Below are positions 50,997 through 60,442 of a DNA stretch of 64,000 bases, in pieces (position 1 is the first letter of the stretch; every line of letters begins with the position of its first letter). The DNA lies in assembly GCA_942493045.1 (NCBI GenBank), contig OW818665.1:1798001-1862000 (forward strand), written 5' to 3'. The stretch comes from Teretinema sp942493045. GTDB taxonomy: Bacteria; Spirochaetota; Spirochaetia; Treponematales; Treponemataceae. The notes beneath the pieces were generated by a model. It ran no database searches. It was not told the origin of the DNA and saw nothing but the letters and a program-made list of their open reading frames with translations. A program made the position numbers and the translations under genes.

Positions 50997-52576
50997 CAGA
51001 CGACAATCGCCTCCACGTCCACTCCATTTACCGCGATTATCCTGGCCTTCACAATCGAACCCGGAACGATAACGCCGCCGTCCACCGCGGTTTTATTTTG
51101 CTCATACTGCAGCACCACCGCGCCGTCAACCTCCAGAGCCTGGAACCAGGCGCGGCCCAGGGCCAAGGACGAGTCATCTTCGATTTCTTCGGCGGAACGG
51201 CCGTTTTGCTGATCCTGGGGAATCAACTCCTCCACCAATACATCCACGGTCTCGCCGACAAAAACCGCGAGTTCTACCGGCGTAATCTCGGTCTGAATAG
51301 CCTGCAATTTCTGCTGGCGGGTTTTGGCCGCTTTTTTGGTAACCCGGGCCTTCATATCGGCGGCGGCGGTACCCTCTTCCTCGGACCACATAAAGGAGCC
51401 GGACCACAGACTGCGCAATTCTGAAAGAAAGCGGGCGGTAGTCTCAAAATCGGCGTCGCTTTCGCCGGGAAAACCGGTTAAAAAAGTGGTGCGGATAACA
51501 GCGCGGCCATAAGGACCGCCCATGAAGGCTTTGCGGATATCGGAAACCAGCGCCAAGTACCTTTCCGCCGAACCGCGGCGGTTCATGCGCTTCAGCACAG
51601 CTTCGGAGCCGGACTGAAACGGAATATCAAAATAAGGATAAAAACGAGCGTCCGCGGTCATCACCGGCAAAATATCAAGCGGAAATTTGTCGGGATGAAT
51701 ATACAGCAACCGTACCCGGAAATCACCCGGCAAGGCCGAAATATCGCGCAGCAGGGTCGAAAGCGGGCTCGGCATCTCGCTAACCGCGGGACCGGCAAGA
51801 AGCTCGGCGCTAGCGGGAACGACAGTAGCGTTGGCAGGCGTCTGCGGGTCGGTTTGGCCGCGGCCCCAGGAAGCGAGGTCCTGGCCGATCAGATTAAACT
51901 CATAGACCCCGCGGGACAGCAGCTGCCGGATTTCGGCGGTAATGTCGGCGGAAGTCCGGCTGCGCAGCGCGCCCCGGATCAGGGGAATCGCGCAGAAGGA
52001 ACAGCAGTTGTCGCAGCCCTCGGTAATTTTGACATAGGCCGATCGCGGAAAGGACAGTAGCTCCGGCCGCTCCCCGCCGCAGACGCCCCGCTGAGGCGGC
52101 CTCAGCACCGGGACATTACGGGCCGCTGCCGGGTCGTCAGTACTACTGGCAGTTACGGACTCAGTCGTACCGCTGACGGTCGCTTTACCGCTTACGCCCT
52201 GCGGAAACAGGGCCGCGACAATCTCGCTCAGGCGGGACAGGTCGCCATTGCCAAAAAAGCCGTCAGCCTCGACCAGGGAGTCCTTCAGTTCATCGGCATA
52301 GCGTTCAGCTAGACAGCCGGCGAGCAGGACTTTGGCCTGGGGACAGGAAGCGCGGGCGGTGAGCACCGCTTCAATTGACTCTTTTTTTGCTGATTCAATG
52401 AAGCCGCAGGAGTTAACGATTATCAGCTGGGCGTCACCGGAAACCTCGGTACGTTTCCAGCCCATTTCCAGCAGCAGGCCGGAAATAATCTCGGCGTCCA
52501 CCTGATTTTTGGCGCAGCCGTGCTGATCAAGAAAAAAAAGTCCGGCCCCGGGGCCGGACTGAACTACGCGCGTCAT
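50996..52576 (-). CDS. rimO: Ribosomal protein S12 methylthiotransferase RimO
   Basis: A radical SAM enzyme that adds a methylthio group to an Asp of ribosomal protein S12. The N-terminal UPF0004 domain has FLDQHGCAKNQVDAE and IIVNSCGFIESAKKESIEA. The radical SAM triad is in ITEGCDNCCSFCAIPLIRG (Cx3Cx2C). The C-terminal TRAM domain follows. At 526 residues it is about 80 longer than usual because of two Ser/Thr/Ala-rich inserts, near 135-165 and 245-270, that look like linkers. The ATG at 52576 follows the RodZ-like stop by one base. Confidence 0.93.
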   Translation of the reverse strand: MTRVVQSGPGAGLFFLDQHGCAKNQVDAEIISGLLLEMGWKRTEVSGDAQLIIVNSCGFIESAKKESIEAVLTARASCPQAKVLLAGCLAERYADELKDSLVEADGFFGNGDLSRLSEIVAALFPQGVSGKATVSGTTESVTASSTDDPAAARNVPVLRPPQRGVCGGERPELLSFPRSAYVKITEGCDNCCSFCAIPLIRGALRSRTSADITAEIRQLLSRGVYEFNLIGQDLASWGRGQTDPQTPANATVVPASAELLAGPAVSEMPSPLSTLLRDISALPGDFRVRLLYIHPDKFPLDILPVMTADARFYPYFDIPFQSGSEAVLKRMNRRGSAERYLALVSDIRKAFMGGPYGRAVIRTTFLTGFPGESDADFETTARFLSELRSLWSGSFMWSEEEGTAAADMKARVTKKAAKTRQQKLQAIQTEITPVELAVFVGETVDVLVEELIPQDQQNGRSAEEIEDDSSLALGRAWFQALEVDGAVVLQYEQNKTAVDGGVIVPGSIVKARIIAVNGVDVEAIVV

Positions 52577-52577
52577 G

Positions 52578-53720
52578 TCAGTCAATATCCATTACCACAA
52601 ATTTAAAGCGTCCGGTAGCCTCGTCACGAATCCACTTGATGTCGCGGACTATAACTTCACCGGGGCGGCTCAATTCCAGGTCGACGGTCTTTCCGCCGCC
52701 GACAATCTGCAACTTGACGGCGTTGCCGTTAGAAGCCCAGATACGAATCCCGTTGTTGGCCTGAACGGTCAGCTGTTCGGATTTTTGATAATAGCGTTCG
52801 TCGCGGTTGTTGCGGTCGGCTTCGTAGCGAAACAGGCAATAGCCGCGGAAAGTGGCGTTAAGCGTCACCGGATAGGCTGAACCGCCTTCAAATAAAACAG
52901 TCTGACGGGCAGAGGCGGCTACCACCGGAACGGCGGCTTCAGCGGCAGCGGTTTCCGTGACTGCCGCGGCAGTGATGGGAACGGCTGCGGCCAAGTCCTC
53001 CTGGCCGGTGGAAATGCGGACATCGGCGCCCTTGGTCGGATCAGACTTGAACAGATCGGCTACGAAAACTTTAACGTCCGGGAATCCGTCGCCGGACAAA
53101 TCAATAAACAGATCCTGTCCCAGCTCTACCAGCTGCGGTCCGACCGGAGTATTCAATTTGAGCACCGGCGCGGTAGATTCAACTTCCAGCAGATACTCTG
53201 TTCCGGTTCCATTTACTTTAATGGAGTCGCCGGCATACAGGCGTTCGGCGAAAGCCGTATTATCCAAGGTATACGATACCGCCTGGCGGACCGCAGAAAC
53301 GGTTTCACCCGGTTCGGCGGGGCGGGAGAGAGCGCCAATGAGTTTCACGCTGCCGAAAATCAGGGCGGCAATCACTACCAGGCCGACAGAAATCGTGACT
53401 ACACGGGGAGAAATACCGACGCGGAAGGGCAGCCGGTCGGTAATCGGGCGCTTGGGCATCAGATCCTTCAACGGGATTGGAGATTCCTGAATTTTATGGT
53501 TTTTATAGGCAGAGATAAAATCATTGCCGGGCAAACCCAGATAATCACAGTAATTTCTTAAAAAGCCTAACAGATAGGGTTCGCCAGGAAAAACCGAAAA
53601 ATCTTCTTTTTCAAGAGCTTCCAGGTAGCGGCGGGCGATATTGGTCTCCCGCGAAACCTGATCAAACTCCAGTCCTTTATCAGTTCTTGCCTGAGTTAAT
53701 CTTTTTCCAAGCGATTCCAT
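52578..53720 (-). CDS. RodZ-like protein (HTH plus periplasmic DUF4115 domain)
   Basis: A 380-residue inner-membrane protein. The N-terminal helix-turn-helix (LGKRLTQARTDKGLEFDQVS, then YLEALEKEDFSVFPGEPYLLGFLRNYCDYLGL) is the RodZ cytoplasmic domain, which binds MreB in rod-shaped bacteria. A membrane helix follows (about 108-130). The periplasmic C terminus has a DUF4115-like beta domain (VQANNGIRIWASNGNAVKL). Spirochaete shape depends on flagella and cytoskeleton, so the exact role may differ from E. coli RodZ. It overlaps nothing but is spaced only 15 bases from the lolA-like gene. Confidence 0.85.
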   Translation of the reverse strand: MESLGKRLTQARTDKGLEFDQVSRETNIARRYLEALEKEDFSVFPGEPYLLGFLRNYCDYLGLPGNDFISAYKNHKIQESPIPLKDLMPKRPITDRLPFRVGISPRVVTISVGLVVIAALIFGSVKLIGALSRPAEPGETVSAVRQAVSYTLDNTAFAERLYAGDSIKVNGTGTEYLLEVESTAPVLKLNTPVGPQLVELGQDLFIDLSGDGFPDVKVFVADLFKSDPTKGADVRISTGQEDLAAAVPITAAAVTETAAAEAAVPVVAASARQTVLFEGGSAYPVTLNATFRGYCLFRYEADRNNRDERYYQKSEQLTVQANNGIRIWASNGNAVKLQIVGGGKTVDLELSRPGEVIVRDIKWIRDEATGRFKFVVMDID

Positions 53721-53735
53721 ACTTTTATTTCTCCG

Positions 53736-54449
53736 TTATTCGTTGAATAGAAAATTATTGAAGGTATTGGCAGAGGCCGGAGTATCGTACACAAAACGGT
53801 TGTCCAGCAGCCCCTGGTTGAGAGCGTAATTAGAGAAATCAAATACAATCTGATCACCGGCTATGGAGCGGGCGTCAATACGGCGGATCATCTTGGTTGT
53901 CGGCGAAATCAACAGGCGGATAGTACGGAACATTTCACTGGTAGAACGGCGGGAAAGGGTCAGTACCACCACCTGCTCCGCTGAACCGGCGTCCATCGGC
54001 ACCGGATCCGGCCCGGTTTCGTAAGCGATGGTATAGTAACGCCGCAGCAGCGCCAGCCCCTGAGGAGTAGCCAGATTCGCGCCGGAACCGGCGGAATTGC
54101 CGTCGACGGACTGATTCAGGATGACATTGTAGGCCGGCAAATAGATAATCAAAGTGTCACCGTTAAAAACGATGGTTTGCTGATCCGGGTTGGAAAAGTC
54201 AATCCGCAGCAGATTCGGTCTTTTGAAGATCACCCGGCCGGTCATCACATCGGAACGGCGCTGGGCGGAGGAGCCGGAGCTGGAAGTGATATTCAGGTTA
54301 GCGGAATAATCCTTAATCCCCCCGTAGGTTTCCGAAACCGAGGCAAAAAAAGATTCTGCGGTAGTGATGGTTTGCGCGAAGGCCGCGGCGGTCAGGCCCA
54401 GAACCAGTAAAGCCAACAAAAACAAACGACGGAACATAGACTTATTCAT
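53736..54449 (-). CDS. LolA-like outer-membrane lipoprotein carrier family protein
   Basis: A 237-residue periplasmic protein. The signal peptide MNKSMFRRLFLLALLVLGL ends near AAAFA. The mature part has the LolA-type half-barrel pattern: ITTAESFFASVSETYGGIKDYSANL, GRVIFKRPNLLRIDFSNPD, TLIIYLPAYNVILN and a C-terminal VFDFSNYALNQGLLDNRFVYDTP. LolA proteins ferry lipoproteins to the outer membrane, apt for a lipoprotein-rich spirochaete; whether it truly does so is inference. The frame is open 51 codons further upstream into ftsH. The ATG at 54449 fits the signal peptide, with only a weak AGG ribosome site. Confidence 0.85.
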   Translation of the reverse strand: MNKSMFRRLFLLALLVLGLTAAAFAQTITTAESFFASVSETYGGIKDYSANLNITSSSGSSAQRRSDVMTGRVIFKRPNLLRIDFSNPDQQTIVFNGDTLIIYLPAYNVILNQSVDGNSAGSGANLATPQGLALLRRYYTIAYETGPDPVPMDAGSAEQVVVLTLSRRSTSEMFRTIRLLISPTTKMIRRIDARSIAGDQIVFDFSNYALNQGLLDNRFVYDTPASANTFNNFLFNE

Positions 54450-54504
54450 CCTGTCAGTAAAGCAGAAAGCAGCTGTTCCGTCAATTGTTTTACTTTTCTC
54501 TCTA

Positions 54505-56484
54505 CTAAGGCCTTGCGACACCCTGTTCAGCGGCCAGAATTTCCCTGAATTCAGCGCCGTCAACAGTTTCCTTATCCAGCAGCCGCTGCGCCAGATACTC
54601 AATCAGCGCTTTTTTGGAGTTCAACAGGTCCAAAACCCGCTGGAAGCGCTCCGCGATTACCCGGGCGATCTCCTCATCGATATACTGCTGGGTAGTCTCG
54701 GCATAATCCCGCACCAGTTTCGGCTCCGCTCCGGGTACTCCGTATCCAGCCCCATGCGCGCCTAAGGCTACGTTGCGGAAGCGCTCACTCATCCCGTAAT
54801 CGGTTATCATCCTGCGCACAATATCGGTCGAACGTGCCAGGTCATTGGAAGCGCCGGTAGATATCTGACCGAAGGTTACCTGTTCGGCGGCCCGACCGCC
54901 CAAAAGCACATCGACCTCGCCGAGCAGTTCCTGCTCGGTGCGCAGGTAACGGTCTTCTTCCGGCATCTGCATGGTATAACCCAGAGCTCCCAGACCGCGG
55001 GGAATAATCGACACCTTGTGCACCTTGTCCGCGCCTTCGGTAAAGGCCGCCGTCAGGGCATGGCCGGTTTCGTGATAGGCTACTATCCGACGCTCTTCCT
55101 CTTTGATGACCCGGCTCTTTTTTTGCAAACCGGCGATGGATTTTTCCACCGCCTCGTTCAGATCGATCATCTGAACCTCTTTTCGGCCGCCGCGCACCGC
55201 CAACAGGGCCGCCTCGTTGATTACATTGGCCAAATCGGCCCCGGAAAAACCGCTGGTGGTGCGGGCAATCGAAGAAAGCTCCACATCCCGTGCCAGTTTT
55301 ACCAGTTTCGAGTGAATTTTAAGAATCTGCTCACGCCCCTTCACATCCGGGCGGTCAACTACCACCTGACGGTCAAAGCGGCCGGGCCTGAGCAAAGCCG
55401 GATCCAGTACATCCGGCCGGTTGGTGGCCGCCAGCAGGATTAATCCGGTGGTAGCGTCAAAACCGTCCATTTCCACCAGTAGCTGATTGAGAGTTTGCTC
55501 ACGCTCATCATTAGACGACATGGTATTCAAGCGTGACTTGCCGATCGCGTCCAGCTCATCGATAAACACAATACAGGGAGCCTTTTCGCGGGCTTGCTTA
55601 AAGAGGTCACGGACCCGGGAAGCGCCTACGCCTACAAACATCTCCACGAAATCAGAGCCGCTGATGCGGAAAAAGGGCACCCCGGCCTCTCCGGCCACGG
55701 CCCGGGCTAAAAGTGTCTTGCCGGTACCCGGAGGTCCGACCAACAGCACGCCGCGGGGAATCTTTCCGCCGATATCCAGATATTTCTTGGGGAATTTCAG
55801 AAAGTCGACTACCTCGACCAGCTCTTCCTTGGCCTCATCGACACCGGCCACATCGACGAACCGGGTTGTTACCTTCCCTTCTTCAACAGCCGCGGAGCGG
55901 GCCTGGCCAGCCGAAAAAATGCTCCCGCCGAGTCCGCCGCCCATGCCGCCACCCATCTTCTTCATCAAAAATCGCCACATAAAAAAGAAAATGGCAAAGG
56001 GCACTATCCATTGCAGGATAAAATCCAGCAGAACATTGCGTTCGGTGGCCTGTACGGAATATGAAACATTGAGCTCATCGAGCATTTTTACAAAGTCATC
56101 GGTTAACAGGCCTACGGTGCGGGTGGAACGGGTCTTTGTCCGGGAAAGCGAGAGCTGCTGCAGGGGCGACAGTTGTTCTTCGGCTTCTGCCGCCGGCTGG
56201 GCATACCCGGTAAAATACACCGGCCCGATAACCACGCGGCGTATCTCGCCCTTGACTATCTGTTCCCTGAATTCCGAAAAGGGAATAACCGTATCGTTTT
56301 TGGAGAAAAGAGCCATATTGAACAGCATAATCGCCAGAAAAAAGCCGCTGACCATCAGCCAGACCGGAAAACGGTTCACCGGTGGCTTTTTTCCACCGCC
56401 CGACGGTCCTGATCCGTTGCCCATCTTTAAAAAACCGAACGGATCATCCGGTTGCTTGTTGCCGCCATTGTTGTCGTTACTCAT
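54505..56484 (-). CDS. ftsH: ATP-dependent zinc metalloprotease FtsH
   Basis: A 659-residue membrane AAA+ protease that degrades misfolded membrane proteins and regulators. A Gly/Asn-rich cytoplasmic start precedes two membrane helices (about 40-62 and 160-178, bracketing a periplasmic domain). A Gly/Met linker follows, then the AAA module (Walker A GPPGTGKTLLARAVAGEAG, Walker B CIVFIDELDAIGK, SRH RPGRFDRQV), and the zinc protease motif HETGH in VAYHETGHALTA. All catalytic residues are intact. It is first in a run ftsH-lolA-rodZ-rimO-uvrD on the minus strand, with 55 bases before the lolA-like ATG. Confidence 0.97.
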   Translation of the reverse strand: MSNDNNGGNKQPDDPFGFLKMGNGSGPSGGGKKPPVNRFPVWLMVSGFFLAIMLFNMALFSKNDTVIPFSEFREQIVKGEIRRVVIGPVYFTGYAQPAAEAEEQLSPLQQLSLSRTKTRSTRTVGLLTDDFVKMLDELNVSYSVQATERNVLLDFILQWIVPFAIFFFMWRFLMKKMGGGMGGGLGGSIFSAGQARSAAVEEGKVTTRFVDVAGVDEAKEELVEVVDFLKFPKKYLDIGGKIPRGVLLVGPPGTGKTLLARAVAGEAGVPFFRISGSDFVEMFVGVGASRVRDLFKQAREKAPCIVFIDELDAIGKSRLNTMSSNDEREQTLNQLLVEMDGFDATTGLILLAATNRPDVLDPALLRPGRFDRQVVVDRPDVKGREQILKIHSKLVKLARDVELSSIARTTSGFSGADLANVINEAALLAVRGGRKEVQMIDLNEAVEKSIAGLQKKSRVIKEEERRIVAYHETGHALTAAFTEGADKVHKVSIIPRGLGALGYTMQMPEEDRYLRTEQELLGEVDVLLGGRAAEQVTFGQISTGASNDLARSTDIVRRMITDYGMSERFRNVALGAHGAGYGVPGAEPKLVRDYAETTQQYIDEEIARVIAERFQRVLDLLNSKKALIEYLAQRLLDKETVDGAEFREILAAEQGVARP

Positions 56485-56580
56485 TGGTCTCGTACCGCCT
56501 CCCCTAAATAATACGTAAAAAAAACAATGGAGTCGAGTGAAACATTCAGCCTTTTACTGGCATTTTTTTGTGAATTCATC

Positions 56581-56607
56581 TAAAGTAGGTTATAACGCTA
56601 CCGATAA
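56581..56607 (+). promoter_or_regulatory. Sigma-28 (FliA)-type promoter upstream of fliS
   Basis: TAAAGTAG (56581-56588), 11 bases, ACCGATAA (56600-56607). The enteric consensus is TAAAGTTT-N11-GCCGATAA, so spacing is exact, with 6 of 8 and 7 of 8 matches. A perfect TATAAT also occurs at 56631-56636 without a good -35, a possible second housekeeping start. Confidence 0.75.
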
Positions 56608-56661
56608 GGTTATCAGAGGTGTAGTCGGTTTATAATAAACACGGCTAAAGAGGGGGGCGTT

Positions 56662-57105
56662 TTGAGTTACAATCAGGCACTTAGTGCATATCGGGAAACC
56701 AGGATCAAGACCGCAAGTCAAGGCACACTGATAGTGATGCTGTACGACGAAGCTATTAAACAGCTGTCGTCGGCGATGACCTTATTGGACGGCGATCTCC
56801 GCAAGGAACCGGCCCGCATCGAAAAAATCAACATTTGCATACTCAAGAGTCAGGAAGTCATAACCGAGCTAATGGCCTCCCTGGATATGGAAGCCGGCGG
56901 AGAAATCGCCCGCAACCTGTTGTCGCTGTACAGCTATTTCAATCAGGAACTGCTGACCGGCAACGTGGCCAAGGATCCGGTGAAAATCGGTTTTGTAAAA
57001 ACAATGATGGAACAACTGCGCATGGCCTGGGCCGAGACACTCAATACTTCGGCAAAAGCCTCGCATATGCAGGCCGCCCCGGCCGGCATAAATATTGCCG
57101 GTTAA
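56662..57105 (+). CDS. fliS: Flagellar export chaperone FliS
   Basis: A 147-residue helical chaperone that caps the flagellin C terminus before export. The N terminus SYNQALSAYRETRIKTASQG, followed by TLIVMLYDEAIKQL, is the FliS signature. NLLSLYSYFNQELLTGNVAKD and AWAETLNTS complete the four-helix bundle. The start codon is TTG at 56662 behind AGAGGGGG. It is the first gene after a sigma-28-type promoter, as expected for a late flagellar gene, and is followed 10 bases later by a flgN-like gene. Confidence 0.95.
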   Translation: MSYNQALSAYRETRIKTASQGTLIVMLYDEAIKQLSSAMTLLDGDLRKEPARIEKINICILKSQEVITELMASLDMEAGGEIARNLLSLYSYFNQELLTGNVAKDPVKIGFVKTMMEQLRMAWAETLNTSAKASHMQAAPAGINIAG

Positions 57106-57115
57106 TGGAGAGTTA

Positions 57116-57592
57116 ATGGCAGCACCAAAGCTGAGTCCTGAACAGGTAGAAGAACGCAAAGCGATACTGCGCCGCTTCAGGAAAATGCTGGAACAGCAAC
57201 GCCATAAATTCCGGGAATACCTGGGCGTGCTGGAAAAGCAGGCCAGTGTGATCGAAAACGGTAATGTCGAAGCCATGGTCCAGCACACCGAGATTGAGCA
57301 GGGCATCCTTTCCGAAATACACACCATCCAGAAAGTAATTACTCCGTTGGAGGATATGTACAGGGAAACCCATCCCGGTACCACCGATGCCGAAATTCCG
57401 CGCATTCACGCCGATCTTTCCCAATTACGGGAGCAGGTACTGCAGCAGAACGAAAAGAACCGGGAACTGCTCAAGGGGAAAATGCAGCTGCTCCGCAACC
57501 AGGTGGTATCGCTGCGCTCACCGTCCGCCAACCGTTCCAGCATTTACGCCTCAGACTCCCACAGCGCTTCGGTGATCGACATCAAGCAATAA
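57116..57592 (+). CDS. FlgN-like flagellar chaperone
   Basis: A 158-residue, strongly helical protein that fits FlgN, the chaperone for the hook-filament junction proteins FlgK and FlgL. Coiled-coil segments are LRRFRKMLEQQRHKFREYLGV, VQHTEIEQGILSEIHTIQKV and LREQVLQQNEKNRELLKGKM. The call rests on helical pattern, length and the position beside fliS; sequence identity is low in this family. The ATG at 57116 has GGAG five bases upstream; an earlier in-frame codon at 57095 inside fliS is less likely. polA follows 6 bases after the stop. Confidence 0.75.
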   Translation: MAAPKLSPEQVEERKAILRRFRKMLEQQRHKFREYLGVLEKQASVIENGNVEAMVQHTEIEQGILSEIHTIQKVITPLEDMYRETHPGTTDAEIPRIHADLSQLREQVLQQNEKNRELLKGKMQLLRNQVVSLRSPSANRSSIYASDSHSASVIDIKQ

Positions 57593-57598
57593 AAAAGT

Positions 57599-60442
57599 AT
57601 GAAAGAACCATTATATATTCTAGACGCCTACGGTCTGATCTATCGATCGTATTTTGCCTTTATCAATCGACCGCTAACCAATAAAGCCGGCGAAAACGTC
57701 TCCGCCGTTTACGGCTTTTTCCGCACCCTGCACAACTTCCTTACGGAGTACCAGCCGCCGCTGTTTATCGCCGCGTTTGACTCCCGCACCCCTACCTTCC
57801 GCCATGAACTGTACGATCAGTACAAGGCTACCCGCCAAAAAACGCCCGAGGATCTCCATGCCCAGGTGCCTGTAATAGAAGAAATACTGACCGCCACAGG
57901 CATTCCGCTTGTCCGGCAGGATGGTTTTGAGGCTGATGACATCATCGCCTCGGTAGCCGTGCGCTGCAAGGCTGAAAACAGGCCCTGCGTAATCATCTCG
58001 GCCGACAAAGACCTGATGCAGCTGGTTGGCGGCCCGGTAACCGTCCTGAAACCGGGTAAAACCGGCGGTTGGGAGCATATCGACAGCGCCGCGGTATTCG
58101 CGGAATGGGGCGTACAGCCTGAAGGAATGCTCGACCTGCTGTCTCTGACCGGCGACGCTTCCGACAATATTCCGGGCGTGAAAGGCGTCGGCGATAAAAC
58201 GGCCATCAAACTGCTGCAGACCTATGGTAATTTGGAAGGAATCTACGAACATGCCGATGAACTGAGCGGCGCGGCCGGTCAGAAGATTCGCGACGGCCGG
58301 GACATGGCCTTTTTCTCCCGGAAACTGGTAGCCCTCTGTACCGAGGTGCCCCTGGATGCCGATCTGGGCGCCTATGCCGTTCAAGCATTGGACAAGGCCG
58401 CCGGAGCCCGTTTGCTTTCCCGGCACGGCCTGCCCAGTATCGCCAAACTCTATGACAGCGCCATCGGGGAAGGACCGACCCCTGATCAAAACTCTTCTCG
58501 CAACCCAACCAAAGCCGAAACGGGAGCCTCTGAAGCGACCGCTGTCCCGAAAAACAAGCGCGCCACCGCAGCCGCCTCTTATTCAGAGCCGCCGCTCACT
58601 GCCCCGTTGCCGGAAAGGCCGCCGGTAAAAAGCAGCGGCACATACCGAGCCATCACTGATCCGCAGGAACTCTCCGTCCTGGTGCGGAGCGCTCTGGCTC
58701 AGGGTTGGGCGGCTTTTGACTGCGAGACCACCGGTCTGGACGTCTACAACGACAAACTGTGCGGGTTCTCGCTGTCTCTCAGCGCGGGCACCGGCGCCTA
58801 TATCCCGATCCGCGGACCGGTTCCCGAACTCGGAGAAGAGCCACCGGTACTAATGGACTGGACCACGGCGCTGGCGGCCATCATGCCGCTTTTAACCACG
58901 CCGGCCTTCACACTGATAGTTCACAACGGAAAATTTGATTATCACATATTGCGCAATCACGGCTTGCAAGGCCGCATTACATCGAAGATTTTCGACACCA
59001 TGATAGCCGCCTGGCTGCTCGACCCGGACTGGAGTTCCTTTTCGCTGGAAAGCCTGGCCGAAAGCCAGTTGGGTCTCACCAGTATTGCCTACGGCGATGT
59101 GGTGCCCAAGGGAAAAACCTTTGCTGATGTTCCGATAACCGAGGCTGTCCAATACGCCGCCGAAGACGCCGATCTGACGCTGCGCTTATACCAGCAGTTT
59201 TCGGAAAAACTAACCGAGAGCGGTCTGAACCGGCTGTTTGAGGACATGGAAATGCCGCTGCTGCCGGTGCTGGCCGAAATGGAAATCGCCGGTATCCGGC
59301 TTGAAAAAGGGGCTCTCTCCGACTTCTCCACTGAACTGGAAGGGAAAATCGCGGCCACCGAACAGGAAATTTACGACATCGTCGGCCATGAATTTAATAT
59401 CGCCTCACCCAAGCAGCTCCAGCAAATTCTGTTTGTCGAGCGCAAGCTCAGCACCGGCAAAAAAACCAAAACCGGCTTTTCCACCGACTCTTCGGTTCTG
59501 GAAGAACTGGCTTCTGAAGATATCGTCCCCGGGAAGATTCTGGACTACCGCGGACTGGCCAAATTAAAATCGACCTATGTTGATACACTGCCGTCCCAGG
59601 CCGATAAAAACGACCGCATTCATACAACCTTCATTCAAAGCGGCGCGGCTACCGGCCGTCTTTCCAGCCGTGATCCCAATCTGCAGAACATTCCGATCCG
59701 GGACGACAACGGCCGCCGCATCCGTTCGGCCTTCCGCACCGCCGAGGGTTTCGCGCTGGTGTCGGCGGACTACGCCCAGATCGAACTGGTAATTCTGGCG
59801 CACCTGTCCGGAGACAAAAACCTCGGAGAAGCTTTCCGCAGCGGCGTAGATGTGCACCGGCGCACCGCCGCCCTTATCTTCGGGGTAGAAACAGAGGCCG
59901 TAACCGCCGAAATGCGGCGGATCGCTAAGACCATCAATTTCGGCGTGATGTACGGCATGAGCGCCTTCCGCCTTTCCAACGAACTGCGCATCCCCCGCGG
60001 TCAGGCCGCCGGTTTTATCAATACCTACTTTGAAACCTATTCCGGGGTCGCCGACTTTATTTCCGAAACCAAAGAAAAAGCCCGGAACTGCGGTTATGTA
60101 GAAACACTGATGGGCCGGCGGCGCTATATCCGCGGCCTGCAAAGCTCCAATAAAAATGAGCGCGACGGAGCCGAGCGCATCGCTGTGAATACCCCCATCC
60201 AGGGTTCGGCCGCCGATATTGTCAAAGCGGCGATGCTGCGAGTGGACGCGCGGCTCCAAAAGGAAAAACTGGCAGCCCGGATGCTGTTGCAGGTGCACGA
60301 TGAACTGATACTGGAAGCCCCGCGCTCCGAAACCGAAGCCGTCAAAGCCCTGCTGAAACGGGAAATGGAAGCGGTTGTATCCCTGTCCGTTCCCTTGAAG
60401 GTCAGCGTCGAATCCGGTCCGTCCTGGGGTGAGTTCCATTGA
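57599..60442 (+). CDS. polA: DNA polymerase I
   Basis: A 947-residue polymerase for Okazaki fragment processing and repair. All three activities look intact. The 5' nuclease domain starts LYILDAYGLIYRSYFAF. The 3'-5' proofreading domain has FDCETTGLD (Exo I), VHNGKFDYH (Exo II) and YAAEDADLT (Exo III). The polymerase has motif A (SADYAQIELVILAHLSGD), B (RRIAKTINFGVMYGMS) and C (QVHDEL). A Ser/Pro/Lys-rich linker (about 300-345) separates the first two domains. No Shine-Dalgarno precedes the ATG, which lies 6 bases after the flgN-like stop, so translation may depend on the upstream gene. It overlaps coaE by 4 bases. Confidence 0.97.
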   Translation: MKEPLYILDAYGLIYRSYFAFINRPLTNKAGENVSAVYGFFRTLHNFLTEYQPPLFIAAFDSRTPTFRHELYDQYKATRQKTPEDLHAQVPVIEEILTATGIPLVRQDGFEADDIIASVAVRCKAENRPCVIISADKDLMQLVGGPVTVLKPGKTGGWEHIDSAAVFAEWGVQPEGMLDLLSLTGDASDNIPGVKGVGDKTAIKLLQTYGNLEGIYEHADELSGAAGQKIRDGRDMAFFSRKLVALCTEVPLDADLGAYAVQALDKAAGARLLSRHGLPSIAKLYDSAIGEGPTPDQNSSRNPTKAETGASEATAVPKNKRATAAASYSEPPLTAPLPERPPVKSSGTYRAITDPQELSVLVRSALAQGWAAFDCETTGLDVYNDKLCGFSLSLSAGTGAYIPIRGPVPELGEEPPVLMDWTTALAAIMPLLTTPAFTLIVHNGKFDYHILRNHGLQGRITSKIFDTMIAAWLLDPDWSSFSLESLAESQLGLTSIAYGDVVPKGKTFADVPITEAVQYAAEDADLTLRLYQQFSEKLTESGLNRLFEDMEMPLLPVLAEMEIAGIRLEKGALSDFSTELEGKIAATEQEIYDIVGHEFNIASPKQLQQILFVERKLSTGKKTKTGFSTDSSVLEELASEDIVPGKILDYRGLAKLKSTYVDTLPSQADKNDRIHTTFIQSGAATGRLSSRDPNLQNIPIRDDNGRRIRSAFRTAEGFALVSADYAQIELVILAHLSGDKNLGEAFRSGVDVHRRTAALIFGVETEAVTAEMRRIAKTINFGVMYGMSAFRLSNELRIPRGQAAGFINTYFETYSGVADFISETKEKARNCGYVETLMGRRRYIRGLQSSNKNERDGAERIAVNTPIQGSAADIVKAAMLRVDARLQKEKLAARMLLQVHDELILEAPRSETEAVKALLKREMEAVVSLSVPLKVSVESGPSWGEFH